A DNA stretch of 64,000 nucleotides from Mesostigma viride (Eukaryota > Streptophyta > Mesostigmatophyceae > Mesostigmatales > Mesostigmataceae), in the NCBI GenBank assembly GCA_009746045.1, contig RPFO01000643.1:761089-825088 (forward strand), given 5' to 3'. The notes beneath the pieces were generated by a model. The model had not been told where the DNA came from. It worked only from the letters and a program-made list of their open reading frames with translations, and did no database searches. Below are positions 31,001-42,078 of the stretch, in pieces (position 1 is the first letter of the stretch; each line of letters starts with the position of its first letter). Both the position numbers and the translations under genes were made by a program.

Positions 31001-34000
31001 TCAAGGTGGGTGGGTTGCTGATAGGTAGCTGAGACATCCGAGGGCGCTGAGACAATAGTAGCTAAAGAGGCATCCAAGGCGGGTACACAATATTAGGTAA
31101 AGAGACATCTGAGGTGGCCGAGACAATATTAGGTAAGAGACATCCAAGGTGGGCAAGACGCTTGTAAGTAAGGTAGGACGTTTGATAGGATGCAAGTTGG
31201 CTATAGGTAGGGTATGGGTAGTCTATTGTTGGGTAGCCTATACATGGGTTATAGGTGGGTTATAGGTAGGGTATTGGTAGTCTATAGGTGGGTTATAGGT
31301 AGGGTATGGGTAATTTATAGGGAATGGGATGTCAAAACCGCTGCAGTTTAGTGCCGCCAGCTGGCATCGGCAGGCACGCTTGGCATCGCTTGCTCGAGGC
31401 ATCCTAGCACGCCCTGCGGGGGCCTTGGTGGCCAGCTGGGATGTGCGCGGCCTGCTGGAACAAGCCAAGTATACACCTGCGCATTCCCTTGCTCTTCGTC
31501 CTGCTCACTGCGGATGCCCATTTCCCAGCTTCCAGCAGCAGCTGTTGTTTTTTCCTTGTCCAGCTCCCGGATTTGCCCACTTTTTTAGACCATCATTCTC
31601 CAGCGGGAAAGCAGGCCCGGTCGTGGCCAAGGCCATCTAGATCGATGGCTCCCGACAGCTTTCGAACTTGTGGTGATGGACACGTGATACTTTTCGAACT
31701 TGTGGTGATGGACACATGATACTTTTCGAACTTGTGGTGATGGACACGTGATACTTTTCGAACTTGTGGTGATGGACACATGATACTTTTCGAACTTGTG
31801 GTGATGGACACGTGATACTTTTCGAACTTGTGGTGATGGACACATGATACTTTTCGAACTTGTGGTGATGGACACATGATACTTCCCGCGACAGGCGTGA
31901 TGGACACAATACTTCCGCTTCTGATATGCATGCTAGTTTGTATGACAGCAATGTCCAGCACCCCCCTGATGCCGTAGATATAGTTGGTTGACCCATCATA
32001 GCCAAGCCTTTTGGGGGGGGGTGATGTCCTGGTTACTGTGATGATGCCCTGGATGGAGTTCGTTGACCCATCTAGTAAGGACTATTTTTCGATGATAGTT
32101 ATTGTGGTGGTGCCCTGGATCACAGATTTCATCATCGTGCGACGTATGCGATGTTTTATATGGCGTCGTCGTGATACAAATAGCAAAGCATCGTTATAAT
32201 GCCAGTTCGACAACCATCGCAGTCCAGAAATCTGGAGAACAGCGTTAGCATCATAATCGATGGTAACGATCATAAAGTCGTCCGTCTCGGATTCCATGGA
32301 CAGGAGCCCTTGCCGCTTCCCCTTTCCAGGTGTTAGCGACACCAGCTACGTCACTCGCTGCTTCTGAACCCTTTGGATGTGGACGGTGATGACGTGTCGT
32401 TGTTTCTTGCCGTGGGTGGGGACTTGTGTGAATATATCTATTTTTGGCCGTGGGGGCGGGGTGGGCGTGACAGGCTCTCGAGCGCATGACCAAGATCGAG
32501 TGTGTGGAGACCGACCCCGAGTGAGTTACCGGTTTCTCTAGTTTTTCTTTAAGGAACGGACCTGTTTTCTGTTTTTTGCAAACCCCATCGGGAAAAAAAC
32601 TATCGGAGAGCGGTCATGTTTCAAAGTGACCGTGCGAGGATGTGGGACTGGAATTACTAATCGCGTGGTTAGGGCGGTGCAATAATTGTTAATGGTGAGT
32701 AGGGGGTGACAAGGGTGTCCATGCCATTTTGCTCTGTGTGCTCCTCCACTTAGGGTCAAACGCCGGTTTCGACACCGGCATTTCTTCCGCCCAAAATATT
32801 GGTACCTTTGTGGTTTGGTTACGTTTGGGGCAGGGTGGGTAATGTGTGCTGCCTACATTGGTCATCTCCCCCGTCATTTAGATTACCTGGCAAAGCTGTT
32901 GCTTTCCTCCCGTGCTACAAATAGATTAGCACCTTTTTTTTACTGTTTTTGGGCACATTTTTGGCACGTTTTGGGCACATTTTGGGCACATTTGGCACAT
33001 TTTTGGCACATTTTTGGCACTTGTTTTTGGTGGCTGCTTGATGGCAATCCTGGACAGCATGCAGTTGAACATAGCAGGAACATGGCGATGGGGATATATC
33101 TTGTCGATCAGGGCAAGCCTATAGATAGCACGTTCCCAATGGAAGCGCATGTAAAATGTTATAAGCAGCACAGTGTTACCCCTTGCAGCGCATCCTTTTG
33201 ATAGGATGTCTTATCCTTCGTATCGATAGGATGTCTTATCCATCGTATAGATAGGATGTCTTATCCTTCGTATAGATAGGAAGTCTTATCCATCGTATAG
33301 ATAGGATGTCTTATCCTTCGTATAGATAGGATGTCTTATCCTTCGTATCGATAGGATGTCTTATCCTTCGTATAGATAGGATGTCTTATCCTTCATATAG
33401 ATAGGATGTCTTATCCATCGTATAGATAGGATGTCTTATCCATCGTATCGATAGGATGTCTTATCCATCGTATCGATGACTTATCTTATGCATTGCAGCA
33501 CAGAAACTCTTAGGTATGTGTGTGATAGCAAGCCGTGGTAGCACATGTTATGAATGGCACATTGTTCTGCACCATAATGCCGCGGGAACGCTGTTTTTCC
33601 CTGTTTCAATTATGGGCTCCCCCTGGCACCTCCTTGCACGTGATCCCTGGCAGGTATGTCTTCCGGTTCCCCGACCCTGATGAGGGACCCAGCCCACCCG
33701 TCATCAGCTTCACGTGAGTGCCCCTTGTGTGCCCCTGTATACTGCCCCTCTTGTAGTGTCTTCCTTAAAGTGTTCCCGTTACCTATGCTCCATACCTTTG
33801 CCATGGTTCGAAGCCAATGCGCGTGGCAGCGTGCCCACGGTGCCAATGCCAGCTCATCTGGCGCTATTCAATGGGTATGGTCGTCTTGTTTAGGGTTGCC
33901 GTCCCGCTTGCGACAGAGCGGTGGGTGTGAGTGGCCCACCAAGCACCGCTTCTGTGCACACGCTTGCACACTAGTTCCAGCGTTAGGCACGAAACACCGC

Positions 34001-37000
34001 CCTAATCATGCCGATGCCACGTGCTGGGGCATGCGAAGCAAAGCAAGGAGAGTCATGGATCCTGAATATGTCGTGGTGACGCAAGCAAGCAGAACGAGGA
34101 TGGCCATCCGCCCATCCACCGTGCACTGCCCCGGAGGGTATTGACACAAAGACGACGCAAGTCAAGCGATGTCAGTGGGGTGATGAGATACCGTGCGCCC
34201 CTTTGTGGGGTGATTCACATGCAATGCGCCGTTGTGGCGTATGTCATACAATGGCTTGGGTGGTCTACAGTACTATGGCCTGACATGTCCCGGTCAGCCT
34301 CACGCTCGTTGGCACCCTGGAAGAACCTGCCAACTCCATGGAGCTCACTGCTGGGTGTTGCCAAAGTGACTTTGGACCCTACACAACCCGAGCACGCTGA
34401 GCTTTCATTAGTGCATGCTGGGAGTAGAGCGTGCTTTGCTGCGGTTAGAGCATTATGGTATCCGAAAAACCTTGGGTTCTAGTTTCCAGCTTGCAAACTG
34501 GGCAGAAAAACAATTCCACTCTATGCTATCCAGGGCCAGGGGGCCATGCATCCATGGGCTTGCTCCGTGGTTCCGATGCCGCATGCCCATCCCATGGCCT
34601 CTGATGCCTTGCGTTTGCTTGGAATGTTGCAGGGATGTCTGGTTTAACTACCCGGGAGGCCAGTTCCTGTTCAAGGACCTCAACTTTGGCATCGACATGG
34701 AGAGCCGGCTCGCCAGTGAGTGCCCCATCTCGTCACGTGCTTCCATTATTCTCCCTTGCATATTACTATTACATTACCCTCCCGTGCTCCGGTGATGTAC
34801 CCTCCGGGTGCAGTTGACATAAAGGTGCCACTTATTTATTTATTATAAGTGTCGGCTTGCCAGCCAGTGCGCTGTGTTCCCTCATACCTCTGTTTCATCC
34901 CCTCGTGTGTTTTTCCCGGTGACTGTCATGCGCATGTTGCAATATCACTATATTAGCTCCATTGGGTGTTACGCGCTTTCATGTTGCTATACTACTCTAT
35001 AAGCCCCAGTCGGTGTACCTGCTGTACTGCCCGTCGCGACCGCTGGGCTGCCACAGGTACCGCGGGGCTATTAATGAAAGCTGCTATCACAAATAGCAAT
35101 TATCGCTAATAGCTGTTATCACTAATAGCAATATCACTAATAGCATTTATCACTAATAGCAATTATCACTAATAGCTCTTCTTCATTATTGCGTTTGCTC
35201 GCAATCCCAATCATCACTAATAGCTTTTATTAATTGCTCTTTTTTTCACATGGCCTAATCCTGCAATCCCAAGTGGAGTGCCTGCCAGCTAAAAAGCTAC
35301 CAGGCTTTGTGGAAGCATAGTGTGGCAGCATAGTGGGGAAGCATAGTTAGGAAGTATAGTGCGGAAGTACAGTGTGCAAGCATAGTGTGGCAGCATAGTG
35401 GGGAAGCATAGTTAGGAAGTATAATGCGGAAGTATAGTGTGGAAGCGCAGTGTGGACGTTCAGTGTTACACGGGTGCCTTGCCGTAGTCCAGCCGCAACT
35501 GCCCTCCGCCACCGTCGCTGCGGCCGACGGCTTCACCAGGCAACCCCCTCGCGAGCCTTGAGTTTCTGTTTGCCGCGCACACACTGCAATATCGTAGTAC
35601 AATATCGTATCTCCTTGTGGTCGAGCACCGAGCCTCGAGTGTCCGTTTCCCCTATCCTACTTCATCGTCCGCTGCCCAGCGCCTCTCGGGCTTCATTGTG
35701 CCAAGGCCCTGCTCATGCAAGTGAGCGGCTGACCTGCGCTGAGTGCTCCACGCACCCATTTGCATGGACGCAAATTGGCTGGGTCCGCCTGTGCCACTGC
35801 CTGCGGGATCTTGAATTGAGCCCTAAGGATGGGCCCCTCCTCTTTAATAAATCAGCACAGGCTACTTGATCCTGCCTTATTCCTGCTATTCCCCTTCCTC
35901 TTTTAATCACCTTTCCATAGTTGCTTCCGTTACTTGTTCATGATTGGTATGGGCCATAACCCAGGACTGAATTCTTATTATGTTTCTTTCTCACAAGAAC
36001 TCGTACTGACTTCCATGCTGGTGGCTGGTATGCTTTCACCTGCACAATCACTCATACTGACTTCTCCTTGCTGGTGGTTGTAATGATGTCACCCGCACCA
36101 GTGGTCGGCCCCAACGGCATCGGCAAGTCGACGCTGCTCAAGCTGATCTCGGGCGAGCTGGCGCCCACCAAGGGGGTGGTCTACAGGAACCCAAAGGTAA
36201 GGGGCCGACCGAAGGGAATGGGCCAGCCAATGGGAATGGGCCGACCAAAGTAATAGGCCGACCAGGGAGCTCGGATCCCAGGGTAAGTAAGCTCGGTTGT
36301 AGTGGATTAGTGCTCAATCAGCGGTTGTAGTGCCAAATGATAATGATAGCGACCCTACCGTGTAGCCGGGACCCGGAATGTGATAGTCACGGCTGTCTGT
36401 TGCGGGGTACTATCGATTCAACCCGATGGTAGTATATGTATAACACCCGGAGTTATCGGGCGCTCCCGTGTACTTAGAACCAGGTTGCGTGGGCACGGTT
36501 GTATTGGTGTACCGGAACCCAAAAAGGGAAACAAGAAAAGACCATGGCGGTACCCGGAACAGAGTGGCAGCGGCGGTACCCAAAAAGGTGGCTAGGGCCC
36601 CAGTTTATGTAGACATCCAGTGGTCATGGCGGTTGCGAGATACTGGAACCTGGCCGGGGTAATGGGCCTGGCCGGTCGTTGGAATCGGGGTTCTTTGAAC
36701 GGAGTTTCTTCTATACGTGAATGCGGGAACAAGAGGCCGCTGGATGAGCGGCTTATAGGTCGTAGTGTTGTCTCGTAGCTGTTTGGCTAGAGCTTTTGTG
36801 ATTAGTAGATGCAGTATAGTGCATGGTTGAAAAATGAATTAAATAAAATGTGCGTTCCGCGCTTGGGTTGATTATACCCGGGCGGAACGGGGCGTGAGGT
36901 GCAGTGCCCCTGAAAAGAACAACCTACGCATTATTTAATACTAGCCGTGCAGATTCGGGATATTCTACCCCCGGTCTGTACGGTTAGCGTCTTACTAGCA

Positions 37001-40000
37001 TCACTGAACATAAGGGTTTAATGACGTCAGTTAGCTAGGGATAAGGGAGGTTTTGCGACTAAAAGCCGCTCTGGCTGGTTTTGTCGGCCTCTTTCTTTGC
37101 TCGTTGTCGTTGCGGCGGCAGCCGCAGCTATGGGTGCTGCGGAGCAAAATCCCAAAAGCACTGGTTGCACCGGCCACTTGGCCAGTGGTGAGACTTCCAG
37201 TTGTTAACCGTCCAGGCGTAGTTCCTCGGCCGGTTAACTAAAAGAAAAGAAAATGATTACCTCCGGTCCGCACCTTTTCCCCAGCTTGGGGTCTTTGGTG
37301 GGCCGGGTGCCGTGACAGGTGCTCAACTGTCGCTTGGTCGGCCCAGTGCGCGAGCTGGTGCTCCGTACCTGGGGATGCTTGCACCCCGGGTTGGAGCCGG
37401 ATGGCTGGCACTGGCGACCCGTGTCTCGGTCCGCGGCCTGAGGCTTTTTCTTCGGAAATTGCTGCTGGCCAGCAAACTTTGCAATTGCCTTCCGCCGAGG
37501 GGGGGTGGTTGGGGCTGGGGACGGCGATGGGAAAAGCGCCTAAGCTAGAAATTTTTTCCCCACGCATAGAAACCTCGGGGGGGAATGCGGTCTTGGCTGA
37601 ACGGACTCTCGTTCAGCCAGGTGCCTGGGGCTGTGGCCTCGGGCATCCGGGCTGGCGGGGCCTTGGCTAGGTCCACGTTTTTTCTCGAAGCACCCCGGGT
37701 CTATGGGGAGACGGCCATAGCGGTACCGACTCGGGGCCCCGAGAGGGGTCATGATAGGCTGGCCGTGCGCAATCGCAGTGCAAATGCGCTGGGCCTTTTT
37801 GGGCCTGGCCATGCATCCACAGCCGCCGGGCACACGCCTCCCGATGTGGGGGGGCTCCCGTTTTGCGGCAGGGCGGTCACTTGTGACAACGAGCAAGGTG
37901 GAGTGCGGCTTCAAGGGAAAGCCAGGGCGGGGGTGATTGGGCAACGTACTTCATGAAGGGCCTTGAACGGCGTGCCTCCGGGCATGTCAAACGTGTCACA
38001 TGTATGCTTCCACTTATTGTTTTAATGAAGATGCTGGTTTTTGTGGGAGCTACGTGGGACATGAATCGGGGTTCTTTGAACGGAGTTTCTTCTATACGTG
38101 AATGCGGGAACAAGAGGCCGCTGGATGAGCGGCTTATAGGTCGTAGTGTTGTCTCGTAGCTGTTTGGCTAGAGCTTTTGTGATTAGTAGATGCAGTATAG
38201 TGCATGGTTGAAAAATGAATTAAATAAAATGTGCGTTCCGCGCTTGGGTTGATTATACCGGGCGGAACAGGGCGTGAGGTGCAGTGCCCCTGAAAAGAAC
38301 AAGCTACGCATTATTTAATACTAGCCGTGCAGATTCGGGATATTCTACCCCCGGTCTGTACGGTTAGCGTCTTACTAGCATCACTGAACATAAGGGTTTA
38401 ATGACGTCAGTTAGCTAGGGATAAGGGAGGTTTTGCGACTAAAAGCCGCTCTGGCTGGTTTTGTCGGCCTCTTTCTTTGCTCCCCACCCACCCACCCTTG
38501 TCTTGGTTGCCTCTAGGGCAACGTACTTCATGAAGGGCCTTGAACGGCGTGCCTCCGGGCATGTCAAACGTGTCACATGTATGCTTCCACTTATTGTTTT
38601 AATGAAGATGCTGGTTTTTGTGGGAGCTACGTGGGACATGAACATGATTTGGAAGCACCGCCCGAGCGTTGCTTATATAATCTGTGGCCTCACACACACC
38701 CAGCCTCGCTAAGACTTCACTCCGTGCACCACTATATGTTGCACAATAATCATAGTTGCTGGAAGGTATGTGGGCTGAGTCAGCCCCGCTTGGGCTGTTT
38801 GTCGTTGGGCCCTTGTGGTAACTGTAGCGGGCGCAATGGTGCAGTGCTGCTAACCTAGTGGGTTTGGAAACTTGAGGTCTCTTAAAGACGGCCCCTCTCT
38901 TAGATATGGCCCTTGTCTTAAAGACGGCGCTCCCTTGCATCGAACATTGGCCCTTTTGAAGCTTACGGGGCAGGTCCTGTTGGAAACGTTGCTGATAGCT
39001 GCTCTTTTTGGTCTCGGCAAACCCAACATGGGTTAAATCACATTTAACTATTACGTTATGTTTAATAATGCGTGTAGCAAAGTGGGCTAAACAGTCATTT
39101 GCAGCCATGCAGTAGCTGCGTTACGTAGAACTGGTGCGAATCGGCCAGAGTTTAGCGTTTGGTGCAAACTTTTCAAGTGTTATCCTGACTTCTCGCTTAT
39201 TGTCATGTTGCTGCTCATGCCACGCTGGCCTTTGTGCTATAAACAGGTCCGGCTAGGCGTGTTCAGCCAGCACCACGTGGACGGGCTGGACCTCTCCCTC
39301 ACGCCACTCGCGCTGATGGTGCGCGAGTTCCCTGTAAGTCGCTTCTCCAGTCGAGCACTCAAGTGACAAATTGTCATATCGTGTTTGACTAGTGGGCTGC
39401 CTTATGCTCGCGCTGATGGTGCGCGAGTTCCCGGTGAGTTTCCCAGGTGATAGCCCACGATATAGTGTCTAGGGCTAGAGTGTCCTCTAGAGCTAGAGTG
39501 TCCTCACGCTATGGTGTCTAGCGCTAGAGTGCACTCCTTGCTGGAGTGCGTTGCTGTCTACTGGAGGCAACTGTGCGCTAATATCACGGCTCCATACCAA
39601 AACTCCACCATCCTATGTCACCCATAATACTAGCCAACATCACCCTGCATCTCTCAATCACCTTGTTGCCAACCCGCACGGCACCGGAGACATCCAGCAT
39701 GCCCGAAACACCCCGCATCTGAAGACATGCCGCTGGCCTGAATCACCGTACACCCATCCTAGCCATCCTGCAGTTCCACATGTCCCTGTGCACCGAAACC
39801 ATCCTCCCCCCACCAACCACCCCACACTCTAACTAACCCTAACTACTCGATGACCCCTGCACCACACGGAGTTAGGTTAAATAGTGCCGGAACCTTGTGC
39901 CGCCTGAGGCAAATCGGGCCGGAACACTGTTTTGCTCGGAAGAACCACTTCCGTGCACCCAAGTTCATTCGGCCGAATAAACTTGGGTGCTCGGAAGTGG

Positions 40001-42078
40001 TTGTTCCGGGCAAAACAGTGTTCCGGCCCGATTTGCCTCAGGCGGCACAAGGTTCCGGCACTATTTAACCTAACTCCCGGCACCCCTGAAACACGCTTGG
40101 CTCCCCCCCCTTCCCCCCCCCAAAAAAAGTGACGCCCCTGAAACACGCTTGCCCCCCCCCGCCTTCCCCCAATCTGCCCTGCATCCCTATATCCCACCCT
40201 GCAGGGTGTCCCGGAGCAGCAGCTGCGGTCCCACTTGGGCTCATTTGGCGTGAGCGGCCCGCTCGCGATCCGCCCGATCTACACGCTCTCCGGCGGGCAG
40301 AAGAGCCGCGTGGCGTTCGCCAGGATCACGTGGACCAAGCCGCACATCATGCTGCTGGACGAGCCGAGCAACCACCTGGTGAGTGTCGCGCTGATGGCTG
40401 CTGGACAGGGCAACCCCTTCGTGAGGGGGAGGGGCCAAGTGGTTGGGGTAGTCCACCTGCTCGCAGCTGTGGGCTGATGAGCAAACACTGAGGGCCAAGC
40501 CAAGCCAAGCCAAGCCAAGCCAAGGGGCTATGGTGTTGTTGGCGAGCCGGGCAACTGACTGGTGCAGGATGGTGTCCTGGTAAGGAAAGGTGAAGTTGGT
40601 GGGAGGGCAGTTGGGGTGGCTGCCGTGTAGTCTTGATTAGAACTATCTCACGGCAGCTATCTTACGGTGTTTTGTTTAACCCACCCAAGTATCAGACTAA
40701 CAAACTAGATAGCTCCAATCAACGGGATTTGGAGCCGCAATAATCTAAACGGGCTCTGGAGCTATCTAGTTTGGTAGTCTGATACTCGGGTGGGTTCAAC
40801 CACACACCGTGTTTCTGTGAAAGCCATGCAAACTTATTGTGAAAGATGTGTGTGCGCGTGGCATATTGTCTACTTATCTGAAATCCAACCACAAGGGTTT
40901 GAATTTGCGAAGCATAGGGTGTTTGTTGGTCATGTGGTGGGTCCCTGTATTGCTGGAACTTTGTCTTTGATTCCCGCAATATCATTGAATGTGGTTCTCA
41001 CTTCTACCTTGACTTGAAGGCGTTATTGGAAAACTTGGGGATAGTTATTTCTATCTCAAGATGCTGGCTCTACTTGTGTCAAGCTGAGACCGCCTGGGGA
41101 CCGGATTCCCCCCCCCCCCCCTGAAGCCGCTGTACAATTGCATGTGTACGGTTGTGGAACTAAAAACATGGATGTGCTGTATGGATGTACCTATTTTAGG
41201 ATATTGAAGCAAAGCGGGCGCTGATTCAGGACCCTGGCATTTTTGTGCGCACGTGTTATATCCATGATTGTTTATGTGGATGTGTCTATGGCAGGACATT
41301 GAAGCCGTGGAGGCGCTGATTCAGGGCCTGGCGGTCTTCAAGGGTGGCGTGCTCATGGTGCGTGATCTCTGCGATCATTCCATCATTGTTGTTCAATCAT
41401 TGTTTCTGAACAATGATAGGTGAGATGGGATGGGATGGTGAGGCAGGGCAGTCGCGACTGCGATGAGATTGCATGGTTATGTTGCACGCGTTCCACTGTT
41501 CCTTCGCGAATATGATAAAGCACAAGCACCCTGTAAATCATCGCATGTTGGTTGTTTACCTTGGCTGGCTCATGTCACCCAAGCACAATTGCATGCTCAA
41601 GGTGTGCCCTACTGGGTTGGGGGGGGGGCGGGGGAAGGGGGGGGCGGGAGGGTAGGGTAGGGTAGGGAATGGAGGGGAGCCGTCCATACATTTCGACCCT
41701 GAATAGCAAATATTCTGCCACCCCCAGCCCACCCTTTTCTTCTCTTTGTTTTCTGTAAGCAGAACTTTCTGTTGCGACTCTGCATATTGCTAATGTAGAT
41801 GGTGACGGTCTTGTTGTTTGAGGTAGTCATGTAATATAATAAGGTGAACAGGTCCATGGAGCAGGTTATTGCAGAGACCCAGAATATCTTGCTACCCAAA
41901 TGTGAATAATTTGTTGGTCGGTTTTCTGTTTCCTTCACCTTTCTTGCAGGTGAGCCATGACCAGCATTTGATCGAGGGATCAGTGGACGAGCTGTGGGCT
42001 ATTCACCATGGGACAGCAACCGCCTTCCACGGGTCCTTCGAGGACTACAAAAAGCGACTCAAGGCCATGCAGCAGTAG
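19004..42078 (+). CDS. ABCF3: ABCF3/GCN20-type ATP-binding cassette protein, 20 exons, 792 aa
   Basis: A soluble twin-ATPase ABC-F protein. GCN20/ABCF3 relatives act with Gcn1 at the ribosome in Gcn2 signalling, so a translation-control role is inferred. Exons: 19004-19204, 20430-20678, 21280-21478, 22440-22468, 23305-23385, 24375-24618, 25516-25712, 26714-26842, 27310-27411, 28562-28612, 29562-29657, 30943-31005, 32474-32520, 33654-33713, 34633-34715, 36102-36196, 39247-39333, 40205-40378, 41295-41357, 41950-42078. All joins keep frame with GT-AG ends. The N-terminus has the GCN20-type IFDYVSGVL. Domain 1: Walker [14 protein letters not shown], signature [15 protein letters not shown], Walker B LLLDEPT followed by NHLD. 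A helical linker follows (exons 10-13). Domain 2: [30 protein letters not shown] and switch SHDQHL. The Ser in EPSN replaces the usual Thr. An Ala/Gly-rich insertion fills exon 6. Length is near the family norm (700-760 aa). No transmembrane segment. A TGTAA at 42256, the green-algal poly(A) signal, is a candidate 3' end. Confidence 0.93.
20185..20429 (+). repeat. Pyrimidine-rich TTTCTGGCA repeats before exon 2
   Basis: About ten degenerate copies of TTTCTGGC(A/C), including two perfect copies of a 21-bp unit (TTTCTGGCACGTCACGTTCG plus A), ending at the exon-2 acceptor CAG at 20427-20429. Confidence 0.75.
21085..21279 (+). repeat. Pyrimidine-rich TGCTCCTTTCTTTTC repeats before exon 3
   Basis: About nine degenerate 20-25 bp copies of (A/G)TGCTCCTTTCTTTTC form the whole polypyrimidine region up to the exon-3 acceptor at 21278-21279. 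Confidence 0.8.
22440..22468 (+). other. ABCF3: 29-nt microexon encoding the first Walker A
   Basis: Exon 4 of the ABCF3 gene. It has an AG at 22438-22439 and a GT at 22469-22470. Together with the last base of exon 3 it encodes [10 protein letters not shown], and exon 5 supplies TT. Skipping it would remove the P-loop and shift the frame. Confidence 0.85.
22965..23085. mobile_element. 117-bp MITE with TA TSD (Tc1/mariner-like) in ABCF3 intron 4
   Basis: Termini CAGTCATTCCCACGTTAAGT and the reverse complement of CAGTCATTCCCGCGTCAAGT, flanked by TA at 22965-22966 and 23084-23085. TIRs are about 27 bp with a second inner inverted repeat. TA duplication and CAGT ends are typical of Tc1/mariner non-autonomous elements. 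Confidence 0.85.
25102..25421 (+). mobile_element. LINE-C 3' copy (302 bp) with 9-bp TSD in ABCF3 intron 6
   Basis: TGTCTAGTC is repeated at 25102-25110 and 25413-25421. The insert encodes the LINE-C ORF end ([19 protein letters not shown] ... RRKGRFAE, stop at 25255-25257). Its 3' UTR ends ATGTTATAATTCAA with a T-rich tail. It lies about 95 bp upstream of exon 7 and is the best preserved LINE-C copy here. Confidence 0.9.
26359..26664 (+). repeat. Two decayed copies of the exon-8 5' edge
   Basis: 26629-26664 (CAGGGCCTGGGCTTCACCCC, then TGAGCTGCAGACGCAG) nearly repeats the acceptor and first about 30 bases of exon 8 at 26711-26745. A more worn copy is at 26359-26389. The nearer copy runs into a stop (TAA) and cannot replace exon 8. 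The DNA between holds a degenerate repeat of GGTTGGTCT plus ATTCCTTT. Confidence 0.8.
27430..27690. repeat. Minisatellite with AAGGAACATAGG, unit about 62-65 bp
   Basis: Four imperfect copies made of GGAACATAGG(G/A)GAAA, CAAGTAACATAGGGGAAATA and GGGAGACTGAACTAAGG, just downstream of the exon-9 donor. Confidence 0.85.
27893..28030. repeat. 10-bp minisatellite (TGCTAGAATG)n
   Basis: Twelve near-perfect tandem copies plus two broken ones, in ABCF3 intron 9. Confidence 0.95.
29433..29485 (+). repeat. Decayed copy of the exon-11 5' part
   Basis: GGCAACTACGACGTGCTTGA and GATGCACGAGCATGCGGA match the start of exon 11 (29562 onward, GGCAACTATGACGTGTTTGA), about 127 bp upstream of the real exon. Confidence 0.85.
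29657..29806 (+). repeat. 75-bp tandem duplication just after the exon-11 donor
   Basis: Two near-identical copies of GGGTGGGGCAGTCACTATAC ... TAATGACACTGGTAT follow the donor GT. Confidence 0.9.
30130..30352. repeat. (GT)n followed by (GGGT)n microsatellite
   Basis: GT/GC dinucleotides at 30130-30180, then about 40 perfect GGGT units at 30190-30350 in ABCF3 intron 11. The G-strand is the coding strand and should be able to form G-quadruplexes. Confidence 0.95.
31655..31885. repeat. 32-bp minisatellite in ABCF3 intron 12
   Basis: Seven copies of CTTTTCGAACTTGTGGTGAT plus GGACAC(G/A)TGATA. The G/A variant largely alternates. Confidence 0.95.
32935..33030. repeat. (TTTTGGGCACA)n minisatellite
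   Basis: Seven or eight degenerate copies of TTTTTGGCAC/TTTTGGGCACA in ABCF3 intron 13. Confidence 0.85.
33197..33480. repeat. 25-bp minisatellite ATAGGATGTCTTATCC
   Basis: Eleven copies of ATAGGATGTCTTATCCNTCG plus TATNG. Each unit contains the interrupted palindrome GGAT-GTCTT-ATCC. Confidence 0.95.
35085..35230. repeat. 16-bp minisatellite TATCACTAATAGCAAT
   Basis: About eight degenerate copies in ABCF3 intron 15. Confidence 0.85.
35310..35452. repeat. GGAAGCATAGTG minisatellite
   Basis: About eleven degenerate 11-13 bp units (GGAAGTATAGTG, GGCAGCATAGTG) in ABCF3 intron 15. Confidence 0.85.
36682..38642. repeat. 580-bp tandem duplication (R1-R2), one copy with an 836-bp insert
   Basis: R1 (36682-37102) recurs at 38063-38482, about 420 bp and near identical. 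R2 (37939-38065) recurs at 38516-38642, 127 bp. In the second unit R1 and R2 are separated by only about 33 bp (CCACCCACCCACCC...CTCTAG). In the first they are separated by 836 bp of unrelated GC-rich DNA (37103-37938). All of it lies in ABCF3 intron 16. Confidence 0.85.
39407..39436 (+). repeat. Copy of the exon-17 3' edge with its donor
   Basis: CTCGCGCTGATGGTGCGCGA-GTTCCCG followed by GTGAGT repeats the last 27 bases of exon 17 and its donor (39307-39339), 100 bp downstream. Confidence 0.9.
39868..40077. mobile_element. 210-bp near-perfect hairpin MITE in ABCF3 intron 17
   Basis: The two halves (39868-39972 and 39973-40077) are almost exact reverse complements over the full length, starting GGAGTTAGGTTAAATAGTGC and meeting at ATTCGGCCGAAT. 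No coding capacity. I could not define a TSD unambiguously. Confidence 0.9.
40663..40810. mobile_element. About 150-bp MITE with about 58-bp TIRs in ABCF3 intron 18
   Basis: AACCCACCCAAGTATCAGAC ... AACTAGATAGCTCCA (40678-40718) is mirrored by TGGAGCTATCTAGTTTGGTA ... GGGTGGGTT (40757-40796). Weaker pairing extends outward to ACGGTGT / ACACCGT. Confidence 0.8.
41181..41237 (+). repeat. Decayed copy of the exon-19 acceptor and 5' part
   Basis: GGATGTACCTATTTTAGGAT, ATTGAAG and GCGCTGATTCAGGACCCTGG repeat the region around 41276-41327 (GGATGTGTCTATGGCAGGAC and onward), about 95 bp upstream of the real exon. Confidence 0.85.

Noticed and set aside
36682-38482. A short LTR retroelement with 420-bp terminal repeats
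   Set aside because: The R2 repeat also flanks the second R1 copy, which a tandem duplication of R1-R2 explains more simply. No TG...CA ends or TSD were seen.
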